The translations under genes were made by a program, and so were the position numbers. Below are positions 16,016 through 26,855 of a stretch of DNA of 64,000 nucleotides, piece by piece. The stretch's first letter is position 1. Each line of letters opens with the position of its first letter. The notes beneath the pieces were generated by a model. That model was not told where the DNA came from. It searched no databases and was given only the letters and a program-made list of their open reading frames with translations. This DNA comes from Olsenella porci (lineage in GTDB: Bacteria; Actinomycetota; Coriobacteriia; Coriobacteriales; Atopobiaceae). The stretch covers positions 161,475 through 225,474 of the forward strand of contig NZ_VUNC01000005.1 of the NCBI RefSeq assembly GCF_009695875.1, written 5' to 3'.

Positions 16016-16519
16016 ATGTCCGCATATGCCACAGACATGCTGGGGCCTGCCCTGTTCTCGCTCATGGCCGAGAAGAACATTCGAAAGGTGACCATCGACG
16101 AGCTTGCCGCAAGGGCGGGCGTGGGCCGGGCCACGTACTTTCGCAACTTCTCGTCTAAGGAGGAGGTGCTCACCGCCTACCTCGTTCGCCGGTGGCGCGC
16201 CTACGAGGAAGGGCACCACCTCAAGGAGCTCGCGTTCTCGAATCCCGAGCGGGCCCTAGGCTACTTTGGGTTCTGCCTGTCACTGCGCACGGAAAACGAC
16301 CTTATGATCGAGCAAGGATGCACGGATGCCATCCTGACCGCGTTCGAAACGATCGTGAGCGACGCCGACCTGGGACGCGAGGGGAGCTACGAGGCCGCCC
16401 TTCTCGCCTACGGTCTCTACGGGATATTCGTCACATGGGCGCGCAGGGGCTGGAAAGAGACCCCGCAGGAGATGGCGGGCCTCGTGTCGAGGCGCGTGCT
16501 GGGCGGACTGCACCCGTAA
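16016..16519 (+). CDS. TetR/AcrR-family transcriptional regulator
   Basis: A 167-residue protein. Residues 8-55 form the TetR helix-turn-helix (LFSLMAEKNIRKVTIDEL, then AARAGVGRATYFRNFSSKEEVL), followed by a helical ligand and dimer domain with no recognisable cofactor site. ATG 16016 follows AGGAGG by six bases; the longer frame from 15947 is not needed. It is divergent from the membrane-anchored hydrolase gene and probably represses it and itself through the GATAC dyads. The ligand is unknown. Confidence 0.88.
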   Translation: MSAYATDMLGPALFSLMAEKNIRKVTIDELAARAGVGRATYFRNFSSKEEVLTAYLVRRWRAYEEGHHLKELAFSNPERALGYFGFCLSLRTENDLMIEQGCTDAILTAFETIVSDADLGREGSYEAALLAYGLYGIFVTWARRGWKETPQEMAGLVSRRVLGGLHP

Positions 16520-16534
16520 CGTCTCCTCACTTGA

Positions 16535-16570
16535 AGTCGGGTGACGCCCGTAACGTCACCCGACTGTGTT
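16535..16570 (+). terminator. Strong terminator after the TetR gene
   Basis: AGTCGGGTGACG (16535-16546) pairs perfectly with CGTCACCCGACT (16554-16565), followed by GTGTTT. Confidence 0.8.
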
Positions 16571-16608
16571 TGCGCTGGTAGCGATGGCAAAAGAACCGAA
16601 GCACACGC

Positions 16609-16797
16609 TTAGCTCATGACATGGCGCGTGCCGCGGCCTGAGCCTTGGATGCGTACCAGGCCTTTGGCCGCCTCCTCAATCTCGTCCAGCAGCCTGGCAG
16701 CCACCTGTGACATGCGGAGCTTGTCCCGAACATAATGGACAGCGTCGCTCACCTGCGCCATAGCCGATGGGGCCACACGCACCTCATAGCTACGCAC
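16609..16797 (-). pseudogene. Truncated RelE/ParE-family toxin
   Basis: The 62 codons match the first two helices of a RelE/ParE toxin (YEVRVAPSAMAQVSDAVHYV, then ARLLDEIEEAAKGL). Full toxins are about 95-110 residues and continue into a beta-sheet core with the catalytic or gyrase-binding residues. Here the frame ends after TRHVMS, so the core is missing. The start is a GTG (16797) that overlaps the reconstructed antitoxin stop by eight bases, as in an intact toxin-antitoxin operon. It is almost certainly inactive. Confidence 0.75.
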
Positions 16798-17102
16798 CCA
16801 GAAGCTCCTCCCTCACGCGCGAGAAGGCCGCGGACGCATCGGCCCCCCCTGCCTTCCTCGGCTTCCTCGAGTCCGCGCGACAGGGCTTCGAACAGCTACC
16901 TGTCCGTCATCGCGTCCACGTCGACGGAGCGCGGAGCCTCGGGGAGGGCGACCCTAAAGGGAATGCCTCCTGTGAGGGATACCTGACGGAGAAACATGTC
17001 GACGGCAGTCGACATGGATAGCCCGAGCTGCGACAGAACGGACTCGGCGGACTGCTTCACCTCAGGATCGACCCTCAGATTGAGTGTTGCTGACTTCTGC
17101 AT
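16790..17102 (-). pseudogene. Broken RelB/DinJ-family antitoxin (amber codon plus frameshift)
   Basis: The intact part (68 codons from ATG 17102) is a ribbon-helix-helix antitoxin: SATLNLRVDPEVKQSAESV, then LGLSMSTAVDMFLRQV and GGIPFRVALP. It stops at a TAG (16896-16898). Reading through that TAG and removing one G from a run of seven G (16843-16849) restores a typical C-terminal toxin-binding tail, LFEALSRGLEEAEEGRG followed by AFSRVREELLGA, ending at a TAG (16790-16792) that overlaps the toxin GTG. Two separate lesions plus a truncated toxin show that the module has decayed. Confidence 0.8.
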
Positions 17103-17242
17103 GACAATCACCTCATGTATGTTGTAACGCATATGTCTGTGCATTTTCAGCACTTTTGAGGCAAGGCATTCTCGCCTGTACCAGACGTTACACGAGGCTC
17201 GCATTTGGCTAACAGGCACACAAGTCCCCTAGGAGCACCAAG

Positions 17243-17280
17243 AAGGCGCCCCGGATTCTTTCGGAGCGCCTTGCGTTTTT
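17243..17280. terminator. Terminator after guaA, possibly bidirectional
   Basis: AAGGCGCCCC (17243-17252) pairs with GGAGCGCCTT (17263-17272) with one mismatch. TTTTT follows on the plus strand at 17276-17280. It lies 22 bases past the guaA stop on the minus strand. Confidence 0.6.
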
Positions 17281-17301
17281 GCAGGTAGATAGGTTAATCC
17301 G

Positions 17302-18891
17302 TTATTCCCACTCGATCGTTGCAGGCGGCTTGGGTGTGACATCGTACACCACGCGGTTGACGCCCTCGACCTCATCCACGATGCGGCTGGAGATGCGCCC
17401 GATCACGTCGTAGGGCAGCTTCGCCCAGTCGGCGGTCATGGCGTCGGCGGACTCCACCGCACGGACAATGACGGGGCGCTGGTAGGTGCGCTCGTCTCCC
17501 ATGACTCCCACGGACTTGATGTCGGGCAGCACGGCAAAGTACTGCCAGCACGCGTGCTCGGAGTTGCGGTCGCCCGTCTCCTCGAAGAGGCGCTGGTTGT
17601 AGGCGTCCAGCTCCTCGCGCACGATGGCATCGGCGTTCTTGAGGATCGCGAGCTTCTCGGGCGTTACCTCGCCGATGATGCGGATGGCAAGGCCAGGGCC
17701 GGGGAACGGCTGACGCCAGACCATCTTTGCGGGGAGCCCGAGGGCAATGCCCAGCTCGCGCACCTCGTCCTTGAAGAAGTGGTCCAAGGGCTCGATGAGG
17801 TCGAAGTGCACGCCCTCCGGGAACGGGATGAGGTTGTGGTGGCTCTTAATGGTCGCCGCCTTGCCGCCCGTCTTGCGCGCGCCGGACTCGATGATGTCGG
17901 GATAGATGGTGCCCTGGGCGAGCATCTCCACGTCGCCGATCTTCTGGGCTTCGTCGAAGAAGACCCTCCAGAACTCGGTGCCGATGAGACGACGCTTCCT
18001 CTCGGGATCGGTGACGCCGGCGAGCATCTTGGCATAGCGCTCCTCGGCGTGCACATGCACGAGCGGCATGTGGAACTGCTCGCGGAAGACCTCCTCGACC
18101 ATCTCGGGCTCGCCCTTGCGGAGCATCCCGTGGTTCACGAACACGCAGGTGAGCTGGTCGCCGATAGCGCGATGGACAAGCGCCGCCACCACGGAGGAGT
18201 CGACACCGCCCGAGAGGGCCAGGATGACCTTGCGGGATCCGACCTCGCGGCGGATCTGGTCCACCTTCTGGTCGATGATGCCCTCCATGGTCCAACTGGG
18301 CTCGAGCCCGCAGACGTTGAAGAGGAAGTTGCTGAGAATGGCCTTGCCGCACTCGGTATGGCGCACCTCGGGGTGGAACTGGGTGGCATAGAGGTTGCGC
18401 GAGGCGTCCTCCATGGAGGCGACGGGGCAGGTGTCGGTGACGGAGGTGACGGAGAAGCCCTGGGGAACCTCGCTCACGGCGTCGCGGTGGCTCATCCACA
18501 CGGTCTGCTCCTGCGGCGTCCCCTCGAGGACGCGGCTCTCGCCCCTGCGAACGAGGTGGGCAGGGCCGTACTCGCCCTTCTCGGTGTGACCGACCTTGCC
18601 GCCCAGCTTGACCGCCATGATCTGCTGGCCGTAGCAGAAGCCGAGCACGGGAATCCCAAGCTCGAAGACCGCGGCGTCCATGTCGGGCGCGTCGTCCGCA
18701 TACACCGAGGCCGGACCACCGGAGAGGATGATCGCGGAGGGTGCCATGGCCTTAAGCTCCTCCGCGCTGGTATCACACGGCACGATTTCGGAGTACACGT
18801 GCAGGTCGCGCACGCGACGCGCGATGAGCTGCCCGTACTGGGCTCCAAAGTCGAACACGGCAACGAACTGGGCGGGCCTGTTTGCCTGCAT
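17302..18891 (-). CDS. guaA: GMP synthase (glutamine-hydrolysing)
   Basis: A 529-residue cytosolic enzyme that converts XMP to GMP using ATP and glutamine, the last step of GMP synthesis. Residues 8-200 form the class I glutamine amidotransferase domain with FDFGAQYGQLIARRVR at the start and the nucleophile Cys86 in GFCYGQQ. The ATP pyrophosphatase domain carries the PP-loop LALSGGVDSSVVA near residue 228. The C-terminal dimer domain ends in KPPATIEWE, the conserved GuaA tail. ATG 18891 follows GGGAGCATCC. It is divergent from the LCP genes. Confidence 0.97.
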   Translation of the reverse strand: MQANRPAQFVAVFDFGAQYGQLIARRVRDLHVYSEIVPCDTSAEELKAMAPSAIILSGGPASVYADDAPDMDAAVFELGIPVLGFCYGQQIMAVKLGGKVGHTEKGEYGPAHLVRRGESRVLEGTPQEQTVWMSHRDAVSEVPQGFSVTSVTDTCPVASMEDASRNLYATQFHPEVRHTECGKAILSNFLFNVCGLEPSWTMEGIIDQKVDQIRREVGSRKVILALSGGVDSSVVAALVHRAIGDQLTCVFVNHGMLRKGEPEMVEEVFREQFHMPLVHVHAEERYAKMLAGVTDPERKRRLIGTEFWRVFFDEAQKIGDVEMLAQGTIYPDIIESGARKTGGKAATIKSHHNLIPFPEGVHFDLIEPLDHFFKDEVRELGIALGLPAKMVWRQPFPGPGLAIRIIGEVTPEKLAILKNADAIVREELDAYNQRLFEETGDRNSEHACWQYFAVLPDIKSVGVMGDERTYQRPVIVRAVESADAMTADWAKLPYDVIGRISSRIVDEVEGVNRVVYDVTPKPPATIEWE

Positions 18892-19109
18892 GGATGCTCC
18901 CGTTCCTATGGCCGAGACCCCAGGGGCAACAACCCCCGGCGAAGGCGGCCTCCACTACTGTCCGCAGTCATTCTAAGTCACGGAGCCGACTTGCCGTAAA
19001 GGCATGCTTGCATTTATGTACTTCATGCGTTTGCCCTGCTCCGCGTCTACCATGTTCTGGTTGGGCTTAACGAACAGGCACGTCACGACGCGTCACCAAA
19101 GGAGCGCTC
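18892..19109. promoter_or_regulatory. Divergent control region between guaA and the LCP genes
   Basis: A 218-base gap with outward-facing genes must hold promoters for both. One candidate for the LCP side is TTGCCG with TTATGT 17 bases on, near 18989-19017. I see no purine riboswitch consensus. Confidence 0.35.
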
Positions 19110-20543
19110 TTGTTCCGTAAGAGGAAGAGCACAGATCCCGAGGCCAGGGGGGTCGACGCCCGGGAACTCTCTCGAGACGGCTCTGCGGCCCGTTATGTTA
19201 TCAAGAACCGCATCCGGCGCAGGTCGCGGATACGCAACGTCGTCGTGGGAATCCTCGTGGCAGTCGCCGTGGTCGCGGGAGGCGCCTTCGCATACGTCCA
19301 CGACATCAACTCCAAGCTCAAGAGCGGGCTGGACAGCGGGCTCTTTGGGGTGCTCTCAAAGAGCTCGGGGGACAAGCCGTTCTACATGCTCCTCCTGGGG
19401 ACCGACAAGGACGAGGCGCGCGCCGAGAGCTCGGAGTACGGCTCGAGCGACAGTTCGTACCGCAGCGACTCGATCATGCTCGCCCGCATCGACCCCGCGA
19501 ACAAGAAGGTCACGCTGGTGTCGATCCACCGAGACACGATGGTCGACCTGGGGTCGCACGGCACCCAGAAGATCAACGCCGCCTACGCCATCGGCGGCGC
19601 CTCCTACGCCACCCAGGTGATCTCGGACTTTGCCGGCGTGCCCATCTCCCATTACGCCGAGGTGGACATGGACGGCCTCGCCGCCGTCGTGGACAAGGTG
19701 GGTGGCGTGACCATCGACCTGCCCATAGACGTCTACGACCCCGACTACACTGGCCTCGATCTCAAGGCGGGCGAGCAGACCCTGGACGGCAAGACCGCCG
19801 CCCTCCTCTGCCGCGCGCGCCACGCCTACGACAGCTACGGCGATGGCGACCTGTACCGCGCCGCCAACCAGCGCGCCGTGATTACCGCCGTGCTGAAGAA
19901 GGTCCTCTCGAGCGACCCCGTGACCATGGCGTCCACGGTCTCGACCATGGCGGGTTACGTCACCACCGACATGGACGTCAACCCCATCGTGAGCCTTGCC
20001 AGCAAGTTCGCCGGTATGGACACCAGCAAGGACGTGATGACGGGCATGGAGCCCACCACGTCCAAGTACATCAACGACACCTGGTACGAGATCGTGAACC
20101 AGGATGCCTGGAAGACGATGATGGATCGCGTTGACAAGGGCCTCTCGCCCTACGAGAGCTCGAGCGACGACCCGTCGTCCGGGGTCTCGGCGTCGACCGA
20201 CGGCAGCTCCGCGTCGTCCTCCACGGAGAAGGACCTCACCCTGCCCAGCGACTCCAACGTGGAGGCGGCCTACACCGGCACCGTTGCGGTGTACAACGCA
20301 ACCTCGACGGACGGGCTGGCCGGCACCGTTGCGCAGACCCTTGGCGACGCCGGCTTCACCACCAGCGCCAACACCGCCACGCACAAGTCCGACCTCACCT
20401 ACGTCGCCTATAACGGAGATAACGAGGCAGAGGCCGCCGGCGTGGCAAAGACGCTGGGCGAGAAGGTAGGATACGAGAAAAACGACGGAACCCTCCCCAC
20501 GAGCACGGACGTGGTGGTCATAGTGGGCTCCGACTACGAATAA
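19110..20543 (+). CDS. LytR-CpsA-Psr (LCP) family glycopolymer transferase with LytR_C domain
   Basis: A 477-residue membrane protein. A basic cytoplasmic tail precedes one transmembrane helix (about 43-62). The extracellular LCP domain (about 88-330) contains FYMLLLGTDKDEAR, the RSDSIMLARIDPANKKVTLV core, SIHRDTMV and INAAYAIGGASYA. Residues 375-477 form a LytR_C domain (TVAVYNATSTDGLAGTVAQTL). LCP enzymes transfer lipid-linked anionic polymers to peptidoglycan. Most members have SIPRDT; here it is SIHRDT. The start is TTG 19110, five bases after AAAGGAG. It is followed 32 bases later by a paralogue, presumably co-transcribed. Confidence 0.9.
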   Translation: MFRKRKSTDPEARGVDARELSRDGSAARYVIKNRIRRRSRIRNVVVGILVAVAVVAGGAFAYVHDINSKLKSGLDSGLFGVLSKSSGDKPFYMLLLGTDKDEARAESSEYGSSDSSYRSDSIMLARIDPANKKVTLVSIHRDTMVDLGSHGTQKINAAYAIGGASYATQVISDFAGVPISHYAEVDMDGLAAVVDKVGGVTIDLPIDVYDPDYTGLDLKAGEQTLDGKTAALLCRARHAYDSYGDGDLYRAANQRAVITAVLKKVLSSDPVTMASTVSTMAGYVTTDMDVNPIVSLASKFAGMDTSKDVMTGMEPTTSKYINDTWYEIVNQDAWKTMMDRVDKGLSPYESSSDDPSSGVSASTDGSSASSSTEKDLTLPSDSNVEAAYTGTVAVYNATSTDGLAGTVAQTLGDAGFTTSANTATHKSDLTYVAYNGDNEAEAAGVAKTLGEKVGYEKNDGTLPTSTDVVVIVGSDYE

Positions 20544-20575
20544 GCGAAATCGAACGGAACGGCGGGAGCTTACCC

Positions 20576-22102
20576 ATGCATAGACGCAACAAGGAAGACA
20601 AGACGGGCCGCAGTGACTCTGGTAAGTCGAGCGAGCCTAACTTCCAGGAGCTCTCGCGCGCACACGGCGCAGAGCACTATGCGAGCAAGAGGAAGTCGCA
20701 CGGTGCCCGCCGCGTCCTGAAGGTCGTCCTAATCACGGTCCTGGCAGTCGCCGCGAGCGGGACCATCGCCGTCGCCGCCTACATCCACAGCATCAACAGC
20801 AAGCTCTCGAGCGGCGTCGACAGCAGCCTGCGAGACACCCTCACCGAGACGAGCTACAACGAGCCGTTCTACATGCTCCTCCTGGGCACCGACAAGGATG
20901 CCGAGCGAGAGGAGGGCGAGTACGGCACGAGCGACAGCGCCTACCGAAGCGACACGATCATCCTTGCGCGCATCGACCCCTCCAACAAGAAGGTCACGCT
21001 GATCTCCATCCCCAGGGACACCATGGTCGACATGGGAGAGAACGGCACGCAGAAGATCAACGCAGCCTATTCCATCGGCGGCGCGGCATACGTGACCCAG
21101 GTCGTCTCCAAGCTCGCCGGCGTCAGCATCTCGCACTATGCCGAGGTGGACATGGACGGCTTCGCATCGATCGTGGACAAGGTCGGCGGCGTCACCGTAA
21201 ACCTCCCCGTTGCCGTATCCGACCCCAACTATACGGGACTCGACCTCCCTGCGGGCGAGCAGACCCTGGACGGCACCACGGCAGCCCTGCTCTGCCGTGC
21301 GCGTCACGCCTACGACAACTACGGCGGAGGCGACTTCTACCGCGCCGCCAACCAGCGCATGGTCATCGGCGCCATCATCAAGAAGGTCCTTGCCAGCGAC
21401 CCCGTGACCATGGCTTCCACGGTCTCGACCATGGCCAGCTACGTCACCACCGACATGGACGTGGCTTCCATCGTGAGCCTAGCCACACAATTCTCGGGCA
21501 TGGACGTGGACAACGACGTGTACTCCGGCCAGCTCCCCACCACATCCGAGTACGTCAACAACACCTGGTACGAGGTCGTCAACACCAGCGAGTGGGAAGA
21601 GATCATGAAGCGCGTGGACGCCGGCGAGACCCCCTACACCGACTCCAGCCAGGACACCACCGACGGCGTCGCGGGCTCCGTGGGCAAGAGCTACGACTCC
21701 AGCAGCAGCGATGGCAGCGACAGCTCGTCATCGAGCAGCACGAGCGAGACCTACTCGGGAGCCGTGGTCGTCCTTAACGCCGGGGCCGCCGACGGCTCGG
21801 CCACCAGCGCCTCGAACAGCCTCGCCTCGATGGGCTTCACCGCAACCCCCAAGACGGGCGGCTACGTGACGCAGACCTCAACGGTCATCTACAACGGGAG
21901 CGACGCCCAGACAAAGGCGCAGGCAGCGGCAGACAAGCTGGGGATTACCAGCGTCCAGGCAAACGACGGGAGCTACTCCACGGGCGCCGACATCATCGTG
22001 GTCCTGGGCAGCGGCTGGAGCTCGAGTGGACCTGGCTCGGCCTCGTCGGGATCCGGCTCCGGTTCGGGCAGCGGCTACGGCAGCTATTCAAGCGGCAACT
22101 AG
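20576..22102 (+). CDS. Second LCP-family glycopolymer transferase with Ser/Gly-rich tail
   Basis: A 508-residue paralogue of the preceding protein with the same layout: basic tail, one transmembrane helix (about 48-70), LCP domain with FYMLLLGTDKDAER, SIPRDTMVDMG (the normal SIPRDT) and INAAYSIGGAAY, and a LytR_C domain (VVVLNAGAADGSATSAS). It differs in a Ser/Asp-rich linker before LytR_C and a low-complexity Ser/Gly tail after it. ATG 20576 follows GGGAG. The pair reads as a tandem duplication whose members may attach different polymers or act redundantly. A terminator follows. Confidence 0.9.
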   Translation: MHRRNKEDKTGRSDSGKSSEPNFQELSRAHGAEHYASKRKSHGARRVLKVVLITVLAVAASGTIAVAAYIHSINSKLSSGVDSSLRDTLTETSYNEPFYMLLLGTDKDAEREEGEYGTSDSAYRSDTIILARIDPSNKKVTLISIPRDTMVDMGENGTQKINAAYSIGGAAYVTQVVSKLAGVSISHYAEVDMDGFASIVDKVGGVTVNLPVAVSDPNYTGLDLPAGEQTLDGTTAALLCRARHAYDNYGGGDFYRAANQRMVIGAIIKKVLASDPVTMASTVSTMASYVTTDMDVASIVSLATQFSGMDVDNDVYSGQLPTTSEYVNNTWYEVVNTSEWEEIMKRVDAGETPYTDSSQDTTDGVAGSVGKSYDSSSSDGSDSSSSSSTSETYSGAVVVLNAGAADGSATSASNSLASMGFTATPKTGGYVTQTSTVIYNGSDAQTKAQAAADKLGITSVQANDGSYSTGADIIVVLGSGWSSSGPGSASSGSGSGSGSGYGSYSSGN

Positions 22103-22126
22103 CATCACATCTTCATGCGATACAAG

Positions 22127-22157
22127 AGAGGGTCGGCGCAGGTTGCGTCGGCCCTCT
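22127..22157 (+). terminator. Terminator after the LCP pair
   Basis: AGAGGGTCGGCGC (22127-22139) pairs with GCGTCGGCCCTCT (22145-22157) using two G-U pairs, followed by CCCCTATTGATT. Confidence 0.7.
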
Positions 22158-22203
22158 CCCCTATTGATTGGTGCCTGTGGTTCCGCGCAGGACGGATGGC
22201 CCC

Positions 22204-23268
22204 CTACACGTTGAAGCGGAAGACCATCACGTCGCCGTCCTGTACCACGTAGTCCTTGCCCTCCATGCGGAGCCTGCCCGCCTCGCGGGCGCCCTGCTCG
22301 CCACCTAGGGACACGTAGTCCTCGTAGCTGATGGTCTCGGCCTTGATGAAGCCCTTCTCAAAGTCGGAGTGGATGACGCCGGCCGCCTCGGGCGCCTTAG
22401 CGCCGATGCGGACCGTCCAGGCCTTGACCTCCTTCTCACCCGCGGTGAAGAAGCTCTGCAGCCCCAGCAGGCGATAGGCGGCCTGCGCCAGGGTCTCGAG
22501 GCCACTGTGCTCCAGTCCAAGGGAGTCCAGGTACTCGCGGGCCTCCTCGGGGTCGAGGTCGGCGAGCTCCGCCTCCACCTCGGCGCAGATGGGGATGGGA
22601 TCCTGGCCCGCTACCTGGGCCACGGGCTTGCCAAGGGCGTCCTCGTCCACGTTGGCCACATAGAGAATTGGCTTCATGGTGAGAAGGAAGAGGTCGTGTG
22701 CCGCAGCACGCTCATCGTCGGTCATGTCGAGGTCAGCAGCCCTGTTGCCCTCGTTGAGCCACTCCTGCAGGCGCTTGGCGATGGCGAGATTGGGGGCCTT
22801 CTCCTTGTCGCGCTTGGCCTCCTTCTCGAGCTTGGGAATGGCGCGCTCCAGGGTGCCGAGGTCGGCGAGCACGAGCTCGGTCTGGATGGTGTCAACGTCA
22901 GACGCGGGGTCCACCCTACCATCCACGTGCACCACGTCGGGGTCGGAGAAGTACCTCACGACCTCGCAGATGGCGTCAGTGTTGCGGATGTTGGAGAGGA
23001 ACTGGTTGCCAAGGCCCTCTCCCTCGTTTGCGCCGCGCACCAGGCCTGCGATGTCCACGAACTCGACGGTTGCGGGGACTATGCGTGCGGGATGCACGAT
23101 GTCGGCGAGCTTCTGCAGGCGCTCGTCAGGCACGTCCACGATGCCCACGTTAGGATCGATGGTGGCGAAGGGATAGTTCGCCGCCAAGCCACCCTTGCGG
23201 GTGAGTGCGGTAAAGAGGGTCGACTTGCCCACGTTGGGAAGTCCCACAATGCCAATGGAAAGTGCCAC
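22204..23268 (-). CDS. ychF: Redox-regulated ATPase/GTPase YchF (Obg family)
   Basis: A 354-residue P-loop protein. G1 is [11 protein letters not shown] at residues 8-18, G3 is DIAGLVRGA, and G4 is NVDE (in YVANVDED), not NKxD; the altered G4 gives YchF its ATP preference. A coiled-coil region precedes the C-terminal TGS domain ([20 protein letters not shown], then ending in FRFNV). It associates with ribosomes and is linked to oxidative stress. The start is GTG 23268 with GGAG eight bases before. The same-strand Fe-S protein gene ends or begins 41 bases away, so they may be co-transcribed. Confidence 0.95.
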   Translation of the reverse strand: MALSIGIVGLPNVGKSTLFTALTRKGGLAANYPFATIDPNVGIVDVPDERLQKLADIVHPARIVPATVEFVDIAGLVRGANEGEGLGNQFLSNIRNTDAICEVVRYFSDPDVVHVDGRVDPASDVDTIQTELVLADLGTLERAIPKLEKEAKRDKEKAPNLAIAKRLQEWLNEGNRAADLDMTDDERAAAHDLFLLTMKPILYVANVDEDALGKPVAQVAGQDPIPICAEVEAELADLDPEEAREYLDSLGLEHSGLETLAQAAYRLLGLQSFFTAGEKEVKAWTVRIGAKAPEAAGVIHSDFEKGFIKAETISYEDYVSLGGEQGAREAGRLRMEGKDYVVQDGDVMVFRFNV

Positions 23269-23309
23269 GTCCTCAACTCCTGTGTCTTGTGGCGGAGCCT
23301 CCGCCGGTC

Positions 23310-24581
23310 CTACTCGTCGGCCAGGCGCTCTATGGCGTCGAGCCCCTTGTTCAGTGCGCGCTTGCCCTGCTCCCTGGCCTTCTTCAGCGCCTCGCGCTGG
23401 GCTTGGGCCTCACGCTCGCGACGCTCCTTCTCCTCGTCGCGAACGACCAGGTCTGCGCTGTCACACTCCTCCATGCGAAGCGCCCCCTCGGGGCAGGCCA
23501 CCACGCACGCCCCACAGTTGACGCAGTAGGCCGAGGCAACTGAGAAGTGCCCCGACGCGTCCAGGTCGCAGGCGTTTTGGACGCATGCCCGCACGCAGTC
23601 GCCGCAGTTGGTGCACTTGGACGAGTCGCACGCCGGCACGTCCAGGTGAAAGCCCTCGGCGAGCTTGGGCTGCTGCTGAATCGCCGCGAGCATCACTTTG
23701 CGCTTCTGCGTGAGGATGCGCCTGCGGTTGAGCTGCGTCTTAACGCCAACCTCGTGCTCGAGCGAGCGCTGCATCTCGGTGAGCTGCCGCGAGTGCGCGC
23801 GGATGCGGTTGGCGACCGCCTGGGCGCCTGCCAGGGCGGGGTTTGACCGTGTTACGAGCTGCTGCCCCGCCTGCGCCACGTTGCTCATGAACTGGCTGCG
23901 CTTGTAGGCGCGGGTCTGCTCGTGGGTCATGGCCGACTCGTCGACCTCCAGGTCCACGGCGCCACCGCTCAGCTCCTCCGCCTGGCCGATCTGTTCGACG
24001 TACGCCTCCTCGCCGGTGGTCGTGCGGCAGCGGTCGCAGATGCCCAGCGGGAGGTACACGCTCAGGTTGTCGAACTCGGTGAGGAGCGCGAACCACGCCT
24101 CGCTTGGGATGGCACCCACACAGGGGAGAAGCACCTCGTTGTCCTTGGGAAGCCTCCCCAGGGCGCGCGTGCACGTTACGTAGCACTTCTCGTATGCCGA
24201 GGCGATGCGCGCGACCTTGTCGTAGAGCTGCTGCGACATGATCTTCTGCGCCAGCATGGTCTCGGTGGGACAGACCATGGTGCAGAGGCCACACTTGCGG
24301 CACGAGTCCAAGATCGAGACCGTGGATCCCTGGATGGAGATGGCGTCCACGGGGCACACGTCGAAGCACTTGGAGCACGCAGCGTCGCTCTTGGCCGAGA
24401 CACGCAGGCAGTACACGGAGTTGGGCCGCGGCTTCTCCTTGTAGTCCGCCGGGTTGTACACCTTCACCTGGGACGGGTCGGTCGCAAGCGTGTTGGCGAT
24501 GCCCCCGAGGGGGTTCTGGATTGCCTGGAAGTCGTTTTGGATGTCGATGAGGTCATCAATCATGTCGCGTCGCTTCGCCAA
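23310..24581 (-). CDS. Four-cluster [4Fe-4S] ferredoxin-like protein of unknown role
   Basis: A 423-residue cytoplasmic protein with two widely spaced pairs of ferredoxin motifs. The N-terminal pair is CSKCFDVCP (about residue 69) and [12 protein letters not shown]; the C-terminal pair is [11 protein letters not shown] (about 323) and [12 protein letters not shown]. Between them lies a 190-residue region with extra cysteines (CYVTC, LLPC, CDRCR) and a basic helical segment. The C-terminus is a charged coiled coil ([20 protein letters not shown]). This suggests an electron-transfer or scaffold protein. I chose TTG 24581 because GGGAGAGGGACC precedes it, giving [15 protein letters not shown]; the ATG six codons in lacks a ribosome binding site. 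The partner enzyme is unknown. Confidence 0.8.
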   Translation of the reverse strand: MAKRRDMIDDLIDIQNDFQAIQNPLGGIANTLATDPSQVKVYNPADYKEKPRPNSVYCLRVSAKSDAACSKCFDVCPVDAISIQGSTVSILDSCRKCGLCTMVCPTETMLAQKIMSQQLYDKVARIASAYEKCYVTCTRALGRLPKDNEVLLPCVGAIPSEAWFALLTEFDNLSVYLPLGICDRCRTTTGEEAYVEQIGQAEELSGGAVDLEVDESAMTHEQTRAYKRSQFMSNVAQAGQQLVTRSNPALAGAQAVANRIRAHSRQLTEMQRSLEHEVGVKTQLNRRRILTQKRKVMLAAIQQQPKLAEGFHLDVPACDSSKCTNCGDCVRACVQNACDLDASGHFSVASAYCVNCGACVVACPEGALRMEECDSADLVVRDEEKERREREAQAQREALKKAREQGKRALNKGLDAIERLADE

Positions 24582-24686
24582 GGTCCCTCTCCCCTCTTCT
24601 GCGCCGCGCGTGCAGCCACTCATTCTACTACGCCTCGCTGGCGGGGCCACACGCACCTCGCGGCTTCACGCCCACTCATACGAGAA

Positions 24687-24718
24687 GGACCCCGCAGCCC
24701 AGATGGGTCGCGGGGTCC
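24687..24718 (-). terminator. Terminator of the groES-groEL transcript
   Basis: GGACCCCGC (24687-24695) pairs perfectly with GCGGGGTCC (24710-24718), 38 bases past the groEL stop on the minus strand, with TTCTCGT following. Confidence 0.7.
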
Positions 24719-24755
24719 AGCCTATGCGCGATGGTCTCTCGCTGTGCCTGACGGC

Positions 24756-26429
<1,674 letters not shown>

Positions 26430-26448
26430 CTATATCCAATTACCTTGC

Positions 26449-26739
26449 TTACTCGGCAATAATCGCGTAGATGTCGTCGGCACGGAGGAGCAGGTAGGTC
26501 TCCCCGTCAATCTTGACCTCGTTGCCGCCGAACTTGCCGTAGTACACCTGGTCGCCAACCTTGACGTCGGGGGCAACGCGCTCGCCCTTGTCGTTGAGCT
26601 TGCCGGCGCCGACGGCAATGACCTCGCCGCGCTGCGGCTTCTCCTGGGCACCCGAGGAGATATACAGGCCGGTAGAGGTCTTCTCCTCCTTGGGGGCGGG
26701 CTTGACGAGGACTCGATCGCCCAGTGGCTTCAGTGTCAT
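26449..26739 (-). CDS. groS: Co-chaperonin GroES (Hsp10)
   Basis: A 96-residue co-chaperonin that caps GroEL. It opens LKPLGDRVLVKPAPKEEKTS and has VAPDVKVGDQVYYGKFGGNEVKI in the barrel. The mobile loop reads TSTGLYISSGAQEKPQ instead of the common GGIVLPD form; the hydrophobic LYI triplet should still dock on GroEL. It is the first gene of the groES-groEL unit, transcribed from a good sigma70-type promoter. I see neither CIRCE (HrcA) nor HAIR (HspR) in the 130 bases upstream. Confidence 0.97.
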   Translation of the reverse strand: MTLKPLGDRVLVKPAPKEEKTSTGLYISSGAQEKPQRGEVIAVGAGKLNDKGERVAPDVKVGDQVYYGKFGGNEVKIDGETYLLLRADDIYAIIAE

Positions 26740-26759
26740 AGGTAAGTACCTCCTTCTGG

Positions 26760-26806
26760 GGCACCACGCTGGTGCCTGATTTCGCAGGGCGGGGCTTGCA
26801 CCCCGC
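26760..26806 (-). promoter_or_regulatory. Two hairpins in the groES leader
   Basis: GGCACCA/TGGTGCC (26760-26766 and 26770-26776) and GCGGGG/CCCCGC (26789-26794 and 26801-26806) form two small stems between the promoter and the groES ribosome binding site. A role in heat control of translation is possible but unproven. Confidence 0.35.
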
Positions 26807-26826
26807 TCGCTCAGCCAACGTTGTGA

Positions 26827-26855
26827 ATATTACCCAGAACGAAGGACTTAAACAA
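26827..26855 (-). promoter_or_regulatory. Sigma70-type promoter of groES-groEL
   Basis: On the minus strand, TTGTTT (26850-26855) and TAATAT (26827-26832) are separated by exactly 17 bases, about 88 bases before the groES ATG. Confidence 0.7.

Noticed and set aside
18892..19109. Purine riboswitch before guaA
   Set aside because: No matching loop and P1-P3 consensus was seen.
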